From: Rhizobium sp. 11515TR
GTDB lineage: Bacteria > Pseudomonadota > Alphaproteobacteria > Rhizobiales > Rhizobiaceae
DNA: 64,000 nt
Assembly (NCBI RefSeq): GCF_002277895.1
Contig: NZ_CP022998.1
Span: 496,001 to 560,000 of the forward strand
Direction of reading: 5' to 3'
The notes under the pieces were generated by a model that saw nothing but the letters and a program-made list of their open reading frames with translations, was not told the DNA's origin and searched no databases. Position 1 is the stretch's first letter. Every line of letters starts with the position of its first letter. Shown here one piece after another: positions 7,945 to 16,101 of the stretch. The position numbers and the translations under genes are program-made.

Positions 7945-9162
7945 TCAGGATTGCTCGCTTTGTCGATGCGCCGCGCCTTCGAGTGGCTCATCTGTCCGCT
8001 GCTGCTTCGCGAAGAGCATCGGCATGCAGAGGAAATAGAGCGAGGCGCCAAGTATCCAGACCAGTCCGGGAAAGTCATGCCTTGATGCGAAATAGATCTC
8101 GCTGATCGCCAGGGGCGCGATCATGGAGGCAAGGCTCGTCAGGCTGGTCAGCACGCCTTGCAAGCGCCCCTGTTCGTCGGTGCCCACGCGTTGGGTCATC
8201 AAGGACAGAAGGGCCGGCTGGCCGATCCCACCGAGGCAGAAAAGCGGAAACAGAAAAAAGACGAGAAAACCCTGCGTGACGAAGGCGATGGCGACATAGG
8301 CAGCGCCGTCACAGACGATCGCGACGACGAGTGCGCAGCGTTCGCCCCAGCGCTCGCTCAAAGGGCCGGCGACGAAAGCCTGGGCGAGCGCATGGAACAG
8401 GCCGAAGCCAGCCAGAGACAGGCCGACGGTCACCGTATCCCAGCCGAACTTGTCCTGACCATAGAGCACCCAGACGGTACCGCCGACTTCTCCGACGATT
8501 GCAAGGAGGATGGACATGAAGAGCAACGGCACCAGCGCCGGAAACGCACCGATCCAACGCAGTGGCGCCAGCGGATGAAAGGCGGCCAGATTGATCCGTT
8601 CAGGCCGTACAGTACGTGTCTCCGGCAGCACGACAAGCGCGACAATGAAATTCACCATCACCAGAAACGCGGCAGCGACGAAAGGCGCGCGTAGCGAGAT
8701 CGCGCCCAACACCCCTCCTATGACCGGTCCGAGAATGAAACCGACGCCAAAACAGGCGCTGAGCAGCCCGAAAGCGCGTGTCCGGCGCTCCTCCGGCGTA
8801 ATGTCGGCAAGGCAGGCGCTCGCAACCGCGGCGTTGGCGGCCGTCAGGCCGGCGACGGCGCGGCCGAGGAATAGCCACCAGAAACCTGGTGCCCACGCCA
8901 TGAAGGCATAGTCGATCATGCCGCCCGCCAGCGAGGCGAGCAGCACCGGCCGGCGGCCGTAACGATCGCTCAGCGTTCCGAGAATGGGAGAGGCCAGAAA
9001 CTGCAGCGCCGCGTAGAGCGACAGGAAGGCGCCATAGCGCCAGCCGAGCTCGGGCGAATGGGCCACGCTCTGCAGAAGCTCCGGCAGGATCGGCATCACG
9101 AGACCGGTTCCGGCCGCATCGAGAACGACGACGGAAAGGATCGTCAAAAGCATCTTGTTCAT
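7945..9162 (-). CDS. MFS drug efflux pump, TetA-like (DHA1 12-TMS)
   Basis: 405 residues and 12 predicted helices. The N-terminus VVVLDAAGTGLVMPILPELL and the loop 2-3 motif GTLSDRYGRRPVLLASLAGG are those of TetA-class proton antiporters; RAVAGLTAANAAVASACLADITPEERRTRAFG and GFILGPVIGGVLG (motif C) follow. It is divergent from a TetR gene with two palindromic operators in the 75-bp gap, as in tetA/tetR pairs. Drug specificity is not certain: chromosomal relatives in rhizobia may export other compounds. Confidence 0.85.
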   Translation of the reverse strand: MNKMLLTILSVVVLDAAGTGLVMPILPELLQSVAHSPELGWRYGAFLSLYAALQFLASPILGTLSDRYGRRPVLLASLAGGMIDYAFMAWAPGFWWLFLGRAVAGLTAANAAVASACLADITPEERRTRAFGLLSACFGVGFILGPVIGGVLGAISLRAPFVAAAFLVMVNFIVALVVLPETRTVRPERINLAAFHPLAPLRWIGAFPALVPLLFMSILLAIVGEVGGTVWVLYGQDKFGWDTVTVGLSLAGFGLFHALAQAFVAGPLSERWGERCALVVAIVCDGAAYVAIAFVTQGFLVFFLFPLFCLGGIGQPALLSLMTQRVGTDEQGRLQGVLTSLTSLASMIAPLAISEIYFASRHDFPGLVWILGASLYFLCMPMLFAKQQRTDEPLEGAAHRQSEQS

Positions 9163-9171
9163 AATGCAAAA

Positions 9172-9205
9172 CTTATCATTGATAAGGAATTTTATCGCCG
9201 ATAAA
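9172..9205. promoter_or_regulatory. Twin TetR-type operators between the efflux and repressor genes
   Basis: Two perfect 15-bp palindromes with centres 19 bp apart: CTTATCATTGATAAG (9172-9186) and TTTATCGCCGATAAA (9191-9205). The first is close to the classical tetO half-site TATCATTGATA. They lie between the divergent start codons, so the TetR dimer can block both genes. Confidence 0.75.
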
Positions 9206-9237
9206 TTATGATGATCAGACTGTCAATCGGAAAGAAG

Positions 9238-9843
9238 ATGAAAATCGACAGGAACCAGATCGTCGATGCAGCACTGGCCATCCTCAACGAAGTCGGCATC
9301 GATGGCTTGTCGACGCGGCTGATCGCTCAGCGCCTCGGCGTCCAGCAGCCGGCGCTCTATTGGCACTTCAAGGGCAAACGAGCCCTGCTGACTGCGATGA
9401 ACACCGAGATCCTAAGACGAAAACACACCCGCAACAGGCCTCTGGCTGGGGAGACCTGGCAAGAATTCCTGCACGCCAATGCCCGCAGCTTCCGCTCCGC
9501 CCTGCTGGCATGGCGTGACGGCGCCCGCGTTCATGCGGGAACCGAGGTCGATCCCTTGGATCTCGCCGCGATCGAAGCCCAGCTGGAATGCCTGCTCGCC
9601 GCCGGCTTCGATCCGCGAAAAGCGCTGGAGCTGCAGATCGCGATCAGCCGCTATGTGGTCGGATGTGTACTGGAGGAGCAGGCGGATGCGGCCGGTCCGC
9701 CGGACCGCGCAGCCCTCGACGCCGCGGCGGAAAGCCGTCCGAACCTTGCCAAAGCTCTGTCGCTTTACCGCGCCAACGGCCATGAAGCCCTATTCGAGGC
9801 TGGCTTGGAACTGCTGATAGGCGGGGCCAAAGCCGGCAAGTGA
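9238..9843 (+). CDS. TetR-family repressor of the adjacent efflux pump
   Basis: About 201 residues. The HTH is KIDRNQIVDAALAILNEVGIDGLSTRLIAQRLGVQQPALYWHFKGKRALLTAMNTEIL, near-canonical for the TetR(A-D) class, followed by a TetR_C-like ligand domain (DPLDLAAIEAQLECLLAAGFDPRKALELQIAISRYVVGCVLEEQ). The start is taken at ATG 9238 (MKIDRNQ); an in-frame ATG 30 bases earlier adds basic residues next to the second operator. It should release both operators when the pump substrate binds. Confidence 0.86.
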   Translation: MKIDRNQIVDAALAILNEVGIDGLSTRLIAQRLGVQQPALYWHFKGKRALLTAMNTEILRRKHTRNRPLAGETWQEFLHANARSFRSALLAWRDGARVHAGTEVDPLDLAAIEAQLECLLAAGFDPRKALELQIAISRYVVGCVLEEQADAAGPPDRAALDAAAESRPNLAKALSLYRANGHEALFEAGLELLIGGAKAGK

Positions 9844-9880
9844 ACTCTGTGATCGCATGCGCACCTCCGCGGAAAATGCA

Positions 9881-10543
9881 TCATCTCTCCGCTTTGAAGG
9901 TGCGGCCGAGATCAGGCCCGGTGCCGAAATAATGTCGAAACACATAAAGCAGCGGGCTCCACCTGCTGGTATCGATATGATGGGTGCCGGCGATGACGAT
10001 ATCCTTGTGTGCGTGAACGCGAAGGACCTTCGCCTCGATGATGGAGAACGCCTCGGCGCGCTCCGAGGGCCATTCACCGCCGGGAGGATGCGCCGCCGCC
10101 ACCTCCGCCTCGAACTGGATCGGACATTCGGCGATGCGCAGAGGCCGCACGCGATCGGCGGGCTGCGGCGTGAAGCCGGCCACATCGAATTTATCGGCCT
10201 TGAAACGATAACCGATCTTCTCCTTGTGCGGGGGAACGGGATCGCGGCCGGTCGTCGGCGCGATCGCCTCGACCTTCGGCCACAGCTCCGGCGACGGAAA
10301 ATTCAGCACCAGCTGACGCTCGCGCAGGAGATTTTCCCGGCCCTTGCTGGTGGATGTCAGGCCCAGAACAACACGATCGTATAAGGCCCAAATCGAGGAC
10401 ATCGGCGAAATATTCGTCGTGCCATCAGGATTGAGGCTCGTAATCAGCACAACGGGAGTGCCAACATAAAGCACGCTGGGCTTGATTTCGATATGCTCGC
10501 GATCGCTCTCGGCGGCGTTGAATTTGGCTGTGTTCGTCAACAT
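9881..10543 (-). CDS. Flavin reductase-like FMN-binding protein
   Basis: 220 residues of the flavin reductase-like (FMN split-barrel) family: KPSVLYVGTPVVLITSLNPDGTTNISPMSSIWALYDRVVLGLTSTSKGRENLLRERQLVLNFPS near the N-terminus, and CPIQFEAEV with a conserved HHIDTSRWSPLLYVFRHYFGTG tail. Such proteins bind FMN and either reduce flavin for a monooxygenase or act on their own substrate. It is transcribed in the same direction as hxlR upstream; a 24-bp dyad lies between them. HxlR proteins often regulate reductases of this type, so co-regulation is plausible. Confidence 0.8.
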   Translation of the reverse strand: MLTNTAKFNAAESDREHIEIKPSVLYVGTPVVLITSLNPDGTTNISPMSSIWALYDRVVLGLTSTSKGRENLLRERQLVLNFPSPELWPKVEAIAPTTGRDPVPPHKEKIGYRFKADKFDVAGFTPQPADRVRPLRIAECPIQFEAEVAAAHPPGGEWPSERAEAFSIIEAKVLRVHAHKDIVIAGTHHIDTSRWSPLLYVFRHYFGTGPDLGRTFKAER

Positions 10544-10590
10544 CGCAACTCTCCTTTGAGAGTTTCAGTGTAGCCGACATGCCGCCTGAA

Positions 10591-10614
10591 ATAGTTCGGT
10601 CGCGGCCGAACTAT
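10591..10614. promoter_or_regulatory. 24-bp dyad upstream of the flavin reductase gene
   Basis: ATAGTTCGG (10591-10599) and CCGAACTAT (10606-10614) are perfect inverted repeats with a six-base centre. It lies between the hxlR stop and the reductase start, so it could be an operator or a T-less terminator. Confidence 0.4.
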
Positions 10615-10637
10615 CGCTCGACGATGGGGTGCCTGCC

Positions 10638-11093
10638 TCATTCCTCAGGCGGCGGCACTACGATCACTGTATCCTCCGCCATAAGCATCCGCCCATCCTG
10701 CGCTCGCAGTTCCAGCCGTCGCACCGGCAACCTTGTCGCTCTGTCGACCAGCGTCACATGCGGCTCATTGGGCTCGAAGAAGAAATCTTCGCCCCATTGG
10801 CGAAGCGCGACCAGCAGCGGAAACAGCCCCTGCCCCTTCTGCGTGAGCACATATTCCTGATAGGGGCTGCCATCGGAGGCTGGCACGGTATCCATAATGC
10901 CGTGAGCGACGAGATTGCGCAGCCGGGCCGAGAGGATGTTCTTCGCAAGTCCGAGGCTCTTTTGAAATTCGCCGAATCGGCGCAGCCCATCGAAGGCATC
11001 GCGGATGATCAAGAGCGACCACCAGTCGCCGATCGCATCCAGCGGCCGCGCCACCCCACACATCGAATCCTTGTGGCTCACTCTCTTGGCCAT
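10638..11093 (-). CDS. HxlR-family transcriptional regulator
   Basis: 151 residues from ATG 11093 (MAKRVSHKDSMCGVARPLDAIGDWWSLLIIRDAFDGLRRFGEFQKSLGLAKNILSARLRNLVAHGIM). The single cysteine before the first helix (SMCGVARPLD) is the residue used for redox or electrophile sensing in several HxlR proteins. The winged helix is followed by a C-terminal dimer region (YVLTQKGQGLFPLLVALRQWGEDFF). The frame extends upstream through the operator region but without a convincing start. It is divergent from the broken dehalogenase gene. Confidence 0.83.
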   Translation of the reverse strand: MAKRVSHKDSMCGVARPLDAIGDWWSLLIIRDAFDGLRRFGEFQKSLGLAKNILSARLRNLVAHGIMDTVPASDGSPYQEYVLTQKGQGLFPLLVALRQWGEDFFFEPNEPHVTLVDRATRLPVRRLELRAQDGRMLMAEDTVIVVPPPEE

Positions 11094-11170
11094 ACTGCAC
11101 TGCCCTCGCCTGTGTTCATGTCTGCCGTCAGGACCGCGATTAAGCGCCCGTATCACCAGCTTAATGTATC

Positions 11171-11223
11171 GGTTGCAAACTAAAACTACAAGAGATATTG
11201 AAATCATGGTTTCAAATTAAAAC
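11171..11223. promoter_or_regulatory. Predicted HxlR operator: two direct copies of a 16-bp dyad
   Basis: GGTTGCAAACTAAAAC (11171-11186) and GGTTTCAAATTAAAAC (11208-11223) match at 14 of 16 bases and start 37 bp apart. The second is itself dyad-symmetric (GGTTT...AAACC). They fill the gap between divergent hxlR and the dehalogenase start, about 3.5 helical turns apart. Confidence 0.6.
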
Positions 11224-11241
11224 CACATTAGGAGAATATCT

Positions 11242-12108
11242 GTGATTCCCGCCAATGAAACATTCGCCGGCACATTCCCCTTCGCACCACATATCACCGA
11301 GGCACCCGGCTTCCGGATGCATTATGTCGACGAAGGACCTCGTGACGGCGAGATCATCCTCTGCCTCCATGGCGAGCCGACCTGGGGCTATCTGTTCCGC
11401 CACCTCATTGTCAATGCCGCGTGAATTTTCCCCAGAAGTGCCGAAGTAAAATTCCCCAATTATGCCGACGTGGTCGCCAAGGAGATTTGGGGATTTTTCG
11501 GTGGCCGACCGCGTGGCTTTTGAGGTGGCGCGAACGCCGGGGGTGCGATCAAGGCTTTGGACCGGACATGCTCCGGCATCATCTCGGCAAACGGCCCGAC
11601 ATCCTTTGGCCAGCCGGATGCTATCGATCGGGCGGTGGCGAACGCCACCGTATCTCCATGGTTTCAGTGGATTCTCAAGGCCGAAGCCGATGGCACGCTC
11701 GAACCGGTGCTCAACAATCTCAGCTACAACATTCTCAGCACGCTCAAGCTCAACGGCTTCGAAAACAACACCATCATCGACGGCACTTGGCTCGAAGCCT
11801 ACGGCACGCCTTTTGCCACCGCGGCCGAGTGCCTTGGCGCGCTCGGCTGGGCCAAGGGCTTTGCGACCGGCGCCCACCAATTCGAGATACCCGATCTGGC
11901 CGCCGAGCGCATCATCCGCAGCAAACCGGCGCTCGCCATTTGGGGCGAGGCGGACCGGACGCTGCGTGCCGAGCATTTTCTGCCGCTCTTTTCCGCCCTC
12001 TTCCCGTCGGCGCCAATCAAGCACCTTCCAGGCGTCGGCCATTATTGCTTCGAAGATGCGCCGGAGACGATCTCAGGTCTGATCGCGGATTTCCTGCAAC
12101 GGACATGA
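11242..12108 (+). pseudogene. Haloalkane dehalogenase-like alpha/beta hydrolase, disrupted (copy 1)
   Basis: The N-terminal part (11242-11424; NETFAGTFPFAP, APGFRMHYVDEGPRDGEIILCLHGEPTWGYLFRHL) is the start of a haloalkane dehalogenase, with the HGEPTW oxyanion motif. It hits a stop right where foreign DNA begins. The C-terminal part resumes at about 11557 (SANGPTSFGQPDAIDRAV) and runs to IKHLPGVGHYCFEDAPETISGLIADFLQRT, including the catalytic histidine in GVGHY. The intervening block with the nucleophile aspartate is missing. The start is GTG behind AGGAG. The gene cannot make an active enzyme. Confidence 0.8.
11425..11556. mobile_element. Insertion-sequence end remnant inside the dehalogenase gene
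   Basis: About 130 bases with no counterpart in dehalogenases. The motif TTTTCCCCAGAAGTGCC followed by AAATTCCCCAATTATGCC recalls the terminal repeats of IS21-group elements (from memory, unchecked). A short frame with IWGFFGGRPRGF then a stop fits an IS gene tail. No transposase remains and about 80 codons of the host gene are lost, so this is an insertion plus deletion scar. Boundaries are approximate. Confidence 0.45.
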
Positions 12109-12317
12109 GGCCATCAGGTCAAGGCAATCGCAACCGAAAACAAGAGAGCGGGAAACCTTCCCGCTTGCACTTCGTCGAACTTGCCTCTTCCTTGCCCATG
12201 GCGCGCCCAGACAGGACACAAAGCCCAACAATTGACACCTTAACTAGATACCTATCCAATTGGCATTCTCGGTGTTTGCGACGCCGTTCCACGTGGTTCA
12301 TCAGGCGCTTGAGGCAA

Positions 12318-12490
12318 ATGACCACACGATCGCAAGCCATTGTCACGACAGCCGAGGACCGCCCGCGCGACGGATGAAACGATCCCGTCAACGGCTCCAT
12401 CTGCTCGTACACGCTGCTCGTCAGCGGCATCATCCGCAACCGAAGCATCAGCGCCGCATCGTCGACGCGCCCCTCAATTGATACCGGATT
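12318..12490 (+). pseudogene. Cupin gene remnant (copy 1)
   Basis: From ATG 12318 the frame reads MTTRSQAIVTTAEDRPRDG then a stop, where the intact cupin downstream reads MTKRSQAVITAADERPRDGWNDPVHGSI. Similarity continues past the stop (NDPVNGSI, TLLVSGI) to about 12450 and then fades. It follows the first dehalogenase copy exactly as the intact cupin follows the second. Confidence 0.7.
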
Positions 12491-12602
12491 AGCCCGTAGG
12501 GAGCTATTTCTTACGGGCGGGCCAAACTGACGGTAGATATGAATGTATCGCCGTGACGATGAAGCCCAATAGCTGCTTGAGACGTTACCGTTCACGTTCA
12601 AT

Positions 12603-12896
12603 GTGATCCTCGACAATGAGGAACACCGGCACCGGATCACCCAAGGCTTTCTGGATGCGAAGCAATTAATAGCCACGAAGTATAGGGACGAACCTAGAGC
12701 TCAACCGGTCCTAGAGGCATGCCTTAGAGAGTTCGCTACCCTCAGGGATGCGAATGATTTTGCCGCAGCCAGGTGGATGATGGCTGCGATCCGGGAGCGG
12801 TTGACCGAGCAGGACCTGCCGGAGTTGGAAAAGCTCGAAAAGCTTGCAGACGAGGCGATGTCATTCCTGCCCGTAAAGAAGCACAGTATTCAGTAG
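12603..12896 (+). CDS. Hypothetical protein, small, helical
   Basis: 97 residues from a GTG at 12603, rich in charged residues and probably all-helical (FLDAKQLIATKYRDEPRAQPVLEACLREFATLRDANDFAAARWMMAAIRERLTEQDLPELEKLEKLADEAM). No family was recognised. No good ribosome site precedes the GTG, and coding similarity may start earlier (ETLPFTFN) behind a stop, so it may be the truncated end of a larger gene. It lies in a decayed region. Confidence 0.4.
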   Translation: MILDNEEHRHRITQGFLDAKQLIATKYRDEPRAQPVLEACLREFATLRDANDFAAARWMMAAIRERLTEQDLPELEKLEKLADEAMSFLPVKKHSIQ

Positions 12897-13899
12897 CGTA
12901 GTCGCCAACCATATCCAATGCCCTTTAGCAAAAAAGAAAAAGATATAGGGATGCAGCTATATGGCGAAATCTCGCTCTAGGCATTCGCGCGGATTCAACA
13001 ATTAATCCGGTCGGGGGGCCTCGAAGGGATGACAGACGCGATGACGAGGATTTCCATCATATTGAACCGGAATGGAAAAGTGCCTTAGCAATTTTTGCTC
13101 TGGCGCTTGTCTGTATATTTCTGATTGCCGGTCCCTTTTGGCTCTGACGCGCCGTCTCACCCGCATATCCATGCCTTTGAATTTCGCACCCGCATGAGAG
13201 TGAGATGCGGAGCTTTAATGCCCATTAAAGAATTCGGCGTGCAGGATAATTGCGCGAAATTGGCGCCTCCCTATCAAAATTTCGTTTGAAGCGCCCTAAA
13301 ATCTCTCTTTTTAAATGAGAAGACAACAGAATTTGGAATCGTGTTCAGGGTGGCTTGGCTGTATTATCGTTTAGACCAACACACCGGATGTAAATCTCGG
13401 ATATGAGATTTGAATTCCTCGAATCACAAATGTCGAGGTGTCCCGGATCTACACCTATGCTGCAGTCCCCCAGTGCAAAGGGCCCGGCCGAAGGCGGACC
13501 GAACGAGGGTATCGGCCGGGTCCTCTGAACCGCCGCTTTCGCAAAAAAAGCCCGATGTTAAGTCGGGCTAAGCTTGGTGGGAAAGTATCAAACTGTATCG
13601 CCTATCAGGGCTATAATGGTCTGAAATGAATGCCCTGCCCGGTGGGGCCAGGCAGGGCGGCTACGTAGCACTGCTGCGCGAGTCGGGGCCGAACTGGAGT
13701 TCAGTAACCTGCGCAAAGTGAAAGTATCACCCTGTAGCCGCTTTGTGAATAGGAGAATAGTCTCAGCATACACGCAGTATCCCTCACATTACGGCTCGTG
13801 AGGCGGAAATATAGTTTCCACATTAATACGAGCGTTACCCCTTGTCTCGCCGCCTGATAGGCCCATTTGGATAAAAAGATTTGACGGGTCGCGATAGCG
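12897..13899. other. Gene-poor stretch with gene debris and structured DNA
   Basis: About 1 kb without a supportable gene. At 13016-13147 a frame reads RRDDEDFHHIEPEWKSALAIFALALVCIFLIAGPFWL then stop: one membrane helix after an acidic stretch, but no start codon, so probably a fragment. CTTTAATG-CC-CATTAAAG (13213-13230) is a perfect palindrome. From 13480 onward several GC-rich hairpins occur, ending in a minus-strand terminator at 13543-13569. Confidence 0.5.
13543..13790 (-). ncRNA. Candidate structured minus-strand transcript with intrinsic terminator
   Basis: On the minus strand AGCCCGA-loop-TCGGGCT (13569-13549) is followed by seven T's (13549-13543), a strong Rho-independent terminator with no coding gene in front of it. 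Upstream on that strand lie a GCCCTGCC/GGCAGGGC hairpin (13632-13658) and two copies of TGATACTTTC. The 5' end is unknown; the listed end is only an estimate. It could equally be the tail of a lost gene. Confidence 0.35.
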
Positions 13900-14195
13900 T
13901 TGCTTCTGAGTGCCTTGGCGCGCTTGGCTGGGTCAAAGGCTTGGCGATCGGCGCCCATGAATTCGAAATATCCAATCCGGCCGCCGAATGCATCGTCAGG
14001 AGCACGCTGGCGCTCCCCATTTGAGGCGAGGCGGACAGGACGCTGTATGCGGGGCATTTCCTGCCGCTCTTTTCCGCCCTTTTTACGCCGGCGCCTATCG
14101 AGCGCCTCCTAGGCGTGGGCCGTTGTTGCTTCGAAGATGCCCCGGAAACCACCTCGAGCCTGATTGCGGACGTCCTGCGGCGGAGCTGGACGGCA
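13900..14195 (+). pseudogene. Haloalkane dehalogenase C-terminal remnant (copy 2)
   Basis: Reading across frames gives ASECLGALGWVKGLAIGAHEFEISNPAAECIV, then GEADRTLYAGHFLPLFSALF and GVGRCCFEDAPETTSSLIADVLRR, a close but damaged copy of residues downstream of 11820 in copy 1. A stop replaces the W before GEADRT and the catalytic histidine is arginine (GVGRC). The N-terminal two thirds are absent. Confidence 0.75.
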
Positions 14196-14393
14196 CTATC
14201 TCAAAAATCGAAACTAAGAGCGGAGGGCCATCCGCTCCGGCAGCCGGCAATGCCGTATCGGCACAGCCTCTTTCATCATGGCGGGTCTCGCCCAACCACA
14301 AGCCGGCGATCGGAACTTGGCAGCCGTCGATTGACATTCCGTATCGTTGTGACACCGTTCCGCGTGATTGCCGACTCACCGTACCGAGGTAAA

Positions 14394-14804
14394 ATGACAA
14401 AGCGATCGCAAGCCGTTATCACCGCAGCCGACGAACGCCCGCGCGACGGATGGAACGATCCCGTCCACGGCTCCATCTCCTGGCACACACTGCTCAGCAA
14501 CGACATCACCCCCACCGACAGCATGAGCGCCGGCATAGCCGAACTAGCCCCCGGCGGCGAACTCAAGCCGCATCGCCACGACCCATCGGAAATCTACTTC
14601 ATCTTCGAAGGAACCGGCATCGTCCGGATCGACGGTCAGGAAACAACGGTCAAATCAGGCACAACCGTTTTCATCCCCGGCAGCGCCGAACATGGTATCC
14701 GCAACGAATCGTCAGCCAATTTGAAGTTCTTCTACGTCTTCCCGACGGGGTCGTTTGCCGACGTGGTTTATCGGTTTCCGGAGAATCGAGACACGCCTGG
14801 CTGA
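14394..14804 (+). CDS. Small cupin-domain protein
   Basis: 136 residues with one cupin barrel: motif 1 is ELAPGGELKPHRHDPSEIYFIFEGTGIV (metal ligands His, His, Glu) and motif 2 is GTTVFIPGSAEHGIRNES (His). This is the intact member of a repeated dehalogenase-cupin module. The start at 14394 is AAAATG with a GAGG nearby. Single-domain cupins of this size bind a metal and serve as isomerases, dioxygenases or sensors, and the substrate here is unknown. Its former neighbour enzyme is a pseudogene, so it may be a survivor without a pathway. Confidence 0.72.
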   Translation: MTKRSQAVITAADERPRDGWNDPVHGSISWHTLLSNDITPTDSMSAGIAELAPGGELKPHRHDPSEIYFIFEGTGIVRIDGQETTVKSGTTVFIPGSAEHGIRNESSANLKFFYVFPTGSFADVVYRFPENRDTPG

Positions 14805-14850
14805 CTTTCAGCAGATCACCGTGATCGACAGCGGTCTGAAACAAAGGGCG

Positions 14851-14864
14851 AAATGGCGGAGAGG
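14851..14864. repeat. 14-bp copy of the tRNA-Ser 3' end (att-like, distal copy)
   Basis: AAATGGCGGAGAGG is identical to 16228-16241, where it covers the 3' terminus of tRNA-Ser including its CCA and the three bases next to it. The two copies bracket the fic gene. It lies 112 bases past the FPTGSF codons of the intact cupin; at the tRNA the spacing from the cupin tail is 114. Confidence 0.65.
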
Positions 14865-14893
14865 ATGCCAAGAATTATCCCGGCAGATCCTCA

Positions 14894-15982
14894 TCACTCA
14901 GATACCTTTAAAAATAGGGCAATTAGCGGCTCATTGATGTAGTAATTGTTGCGCCCACTCTGTTGTTTGCTCAAAATTCCGGCATCGGCGAGCGCATCGA
15001 GATAGCGAGCCGCCGTCTGGCGCGTAACATTCAGCTCTTTCTGCACGTAATCGATCCGCGTGTAAGGATGCCGGAATAAGTTGTTGAGCAGATCCTGCGA
15101 GTAGATTTTCGGAAATTCCGTTCGGAGTCGCTTTTTTGCTGTCGCCATCTGCTGGCGAATATTCTCGACCAGGTCCAGCGTCGTTTTAGCGGTCTCATCG
15201 ACCGCTCTCAGCATGTAGATAAGCCAATCCTTCCATTCACCGGTATCGCGCACATGTTGCAGCAGGCGATAATACTCACCCTTCGAGTTGTTTATGGCGC
15301 GGCTGAGATAGAGAATGGGAATTTCGAGGAGACCCACTCGTGTAAGATAGAGAACGTTCAGGATACGCCCTATGCGGCCATTGCCATCCGGGAACGGATG
15401 AATGCTTTCGAATTGATGGTGGATCAATGCCATTTTGATAAGCGGGTCGAGCGTTGAGAGCGCATCATCATTTACGAAACGCTCAAGCCCGCTCATTGCT
15501 AGGTTAATGTCGCGCTGGTCCTGGGGAGGCACATAGACGATCTCACCCGAGCGATCGTTTCGGAGCGCTGTGCCTGGCGTCTGGCGAAAACCATCCGTGC
15601 GCCGTTTGAGAAGCTGAAACATACCGATGATAGTCGCATTCGTAATCAGACCTTCAGTTTGCCGAAGATTGTCAAAGCCGAATTTGAGGGCATCTCGATA
15701 CAGAGCGACTTCTTTTGCTGCAGGAGACTCCAACCCCTCTGGAAACAGGTCCGCCTGAAACAATTCGTCCTGGGTGGTGACGATGTTTTCGATCTCCGAG
15801 CTTGCTTTTGCCTCTTGCAATGCAAGCGTGTCGATCAGAATTCCCTGATTGGGTATTGCCGCGGCTCGCCCCTTCAACTCAGCGAGTGATCTGTTCGCGG
15901 CCGCGAGTGCCTTGAAAACTTCGATGGTTTCTAAGCCATGAAGCGATGTCAGATCAGGAAGCTGATAGGATGGATTTAACAT
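14894..15982 (-). CDS. Fic-domain protein (AMPylase type, class II inhibited) with winged-helix C-terminus
   Basis: 362 residues. An N-terminal helix carries SSEIEN, the [S/T]xxxE[G/N] inhibitory motif that blocks ATP binding in class II Fic proteins. The core has IHHQFESIHPFPDGNGRIGRILNVLYL, the full HPFxDGNGRxGR catalytic motif, and VYVPPQDQRDI, the flap region. A winged helix ends the protein (YTRIDYVQKELNVTRQTAARYLDALADAGILSKQQSGRNNYYINEPLIALF). Fic enzymes transfer AMP from ATP onto target proteins. The DNA-binding end and the half-site array over the start codon suggest autoregulation. No antitoxin partner is needed for this class. Confidence 0.88.
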   Translation of the reverse strand: MLNPSYQLPDLTSLHGLETIEVFKALAAANRSLAELKGRAAAIPNQGILIDTLALQEAKASSEIENIVTTQDELFQADLFPEGLESPAAKEVALYRDALKFGFDNLRQTEGLITNATIIGMFQLLKRRTDGFRQTPGTALRNDRSGEIVYVPPQDQRDINLAMSGLERFVNDDALSTLDPLIKMALIHHQFESIHPFPDGNGRIGRILNVLYLTRVGLLEIPILYLSRAINNSKGEYYRLLQHVRDTGEWKDWLIYMLRAVDETAKTTLDLVENIRQQMATAKKRLRTEFPKIYSQDLLNNLFRHPYTRIDYVQKELNVTRQTAARYLDALADAGILSKQQSGRNNYYINEPLIALFLKVSE

Positions 15983-16043
15983 GTGCGACTCGATATGTTA
16001 AAAAAATCCTATTTCTTTAACATATCCATCGCAATCTGTTAAA
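15975..16043. promoter_or_regulatory. Four phased half-sites over the fic promoter and start
   Basis: TTTAACA (15975-15981), TGTTAAA (15996-16002), TTTAACA (16016-16022) and TGTTAAA (16037-16043) alternate in orientation with starts 21, 20 and 21 bp apart. The middle pair is a perfect 11-bp inverted repeat, GATATGTTAAA/TTTAACATATC. The first overlaps the fic start codon. Binding by the Fic winged helix is the simplest reading. Confidence 0.65.
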
Positions 16044-16101
16044 TCTGCCTCTATGGTTGCCCATGCGAGTCAATCCAAGATCTGAGTTGAATGCGAGAAA
16101 G

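Noticed and set aside
14894..15982. Fic gene as part of a toxin-antitoxin pair
   Set aside because: The inhibitory SSEIEN motif is within the Fic protein itself and no small partner gene is next to it.
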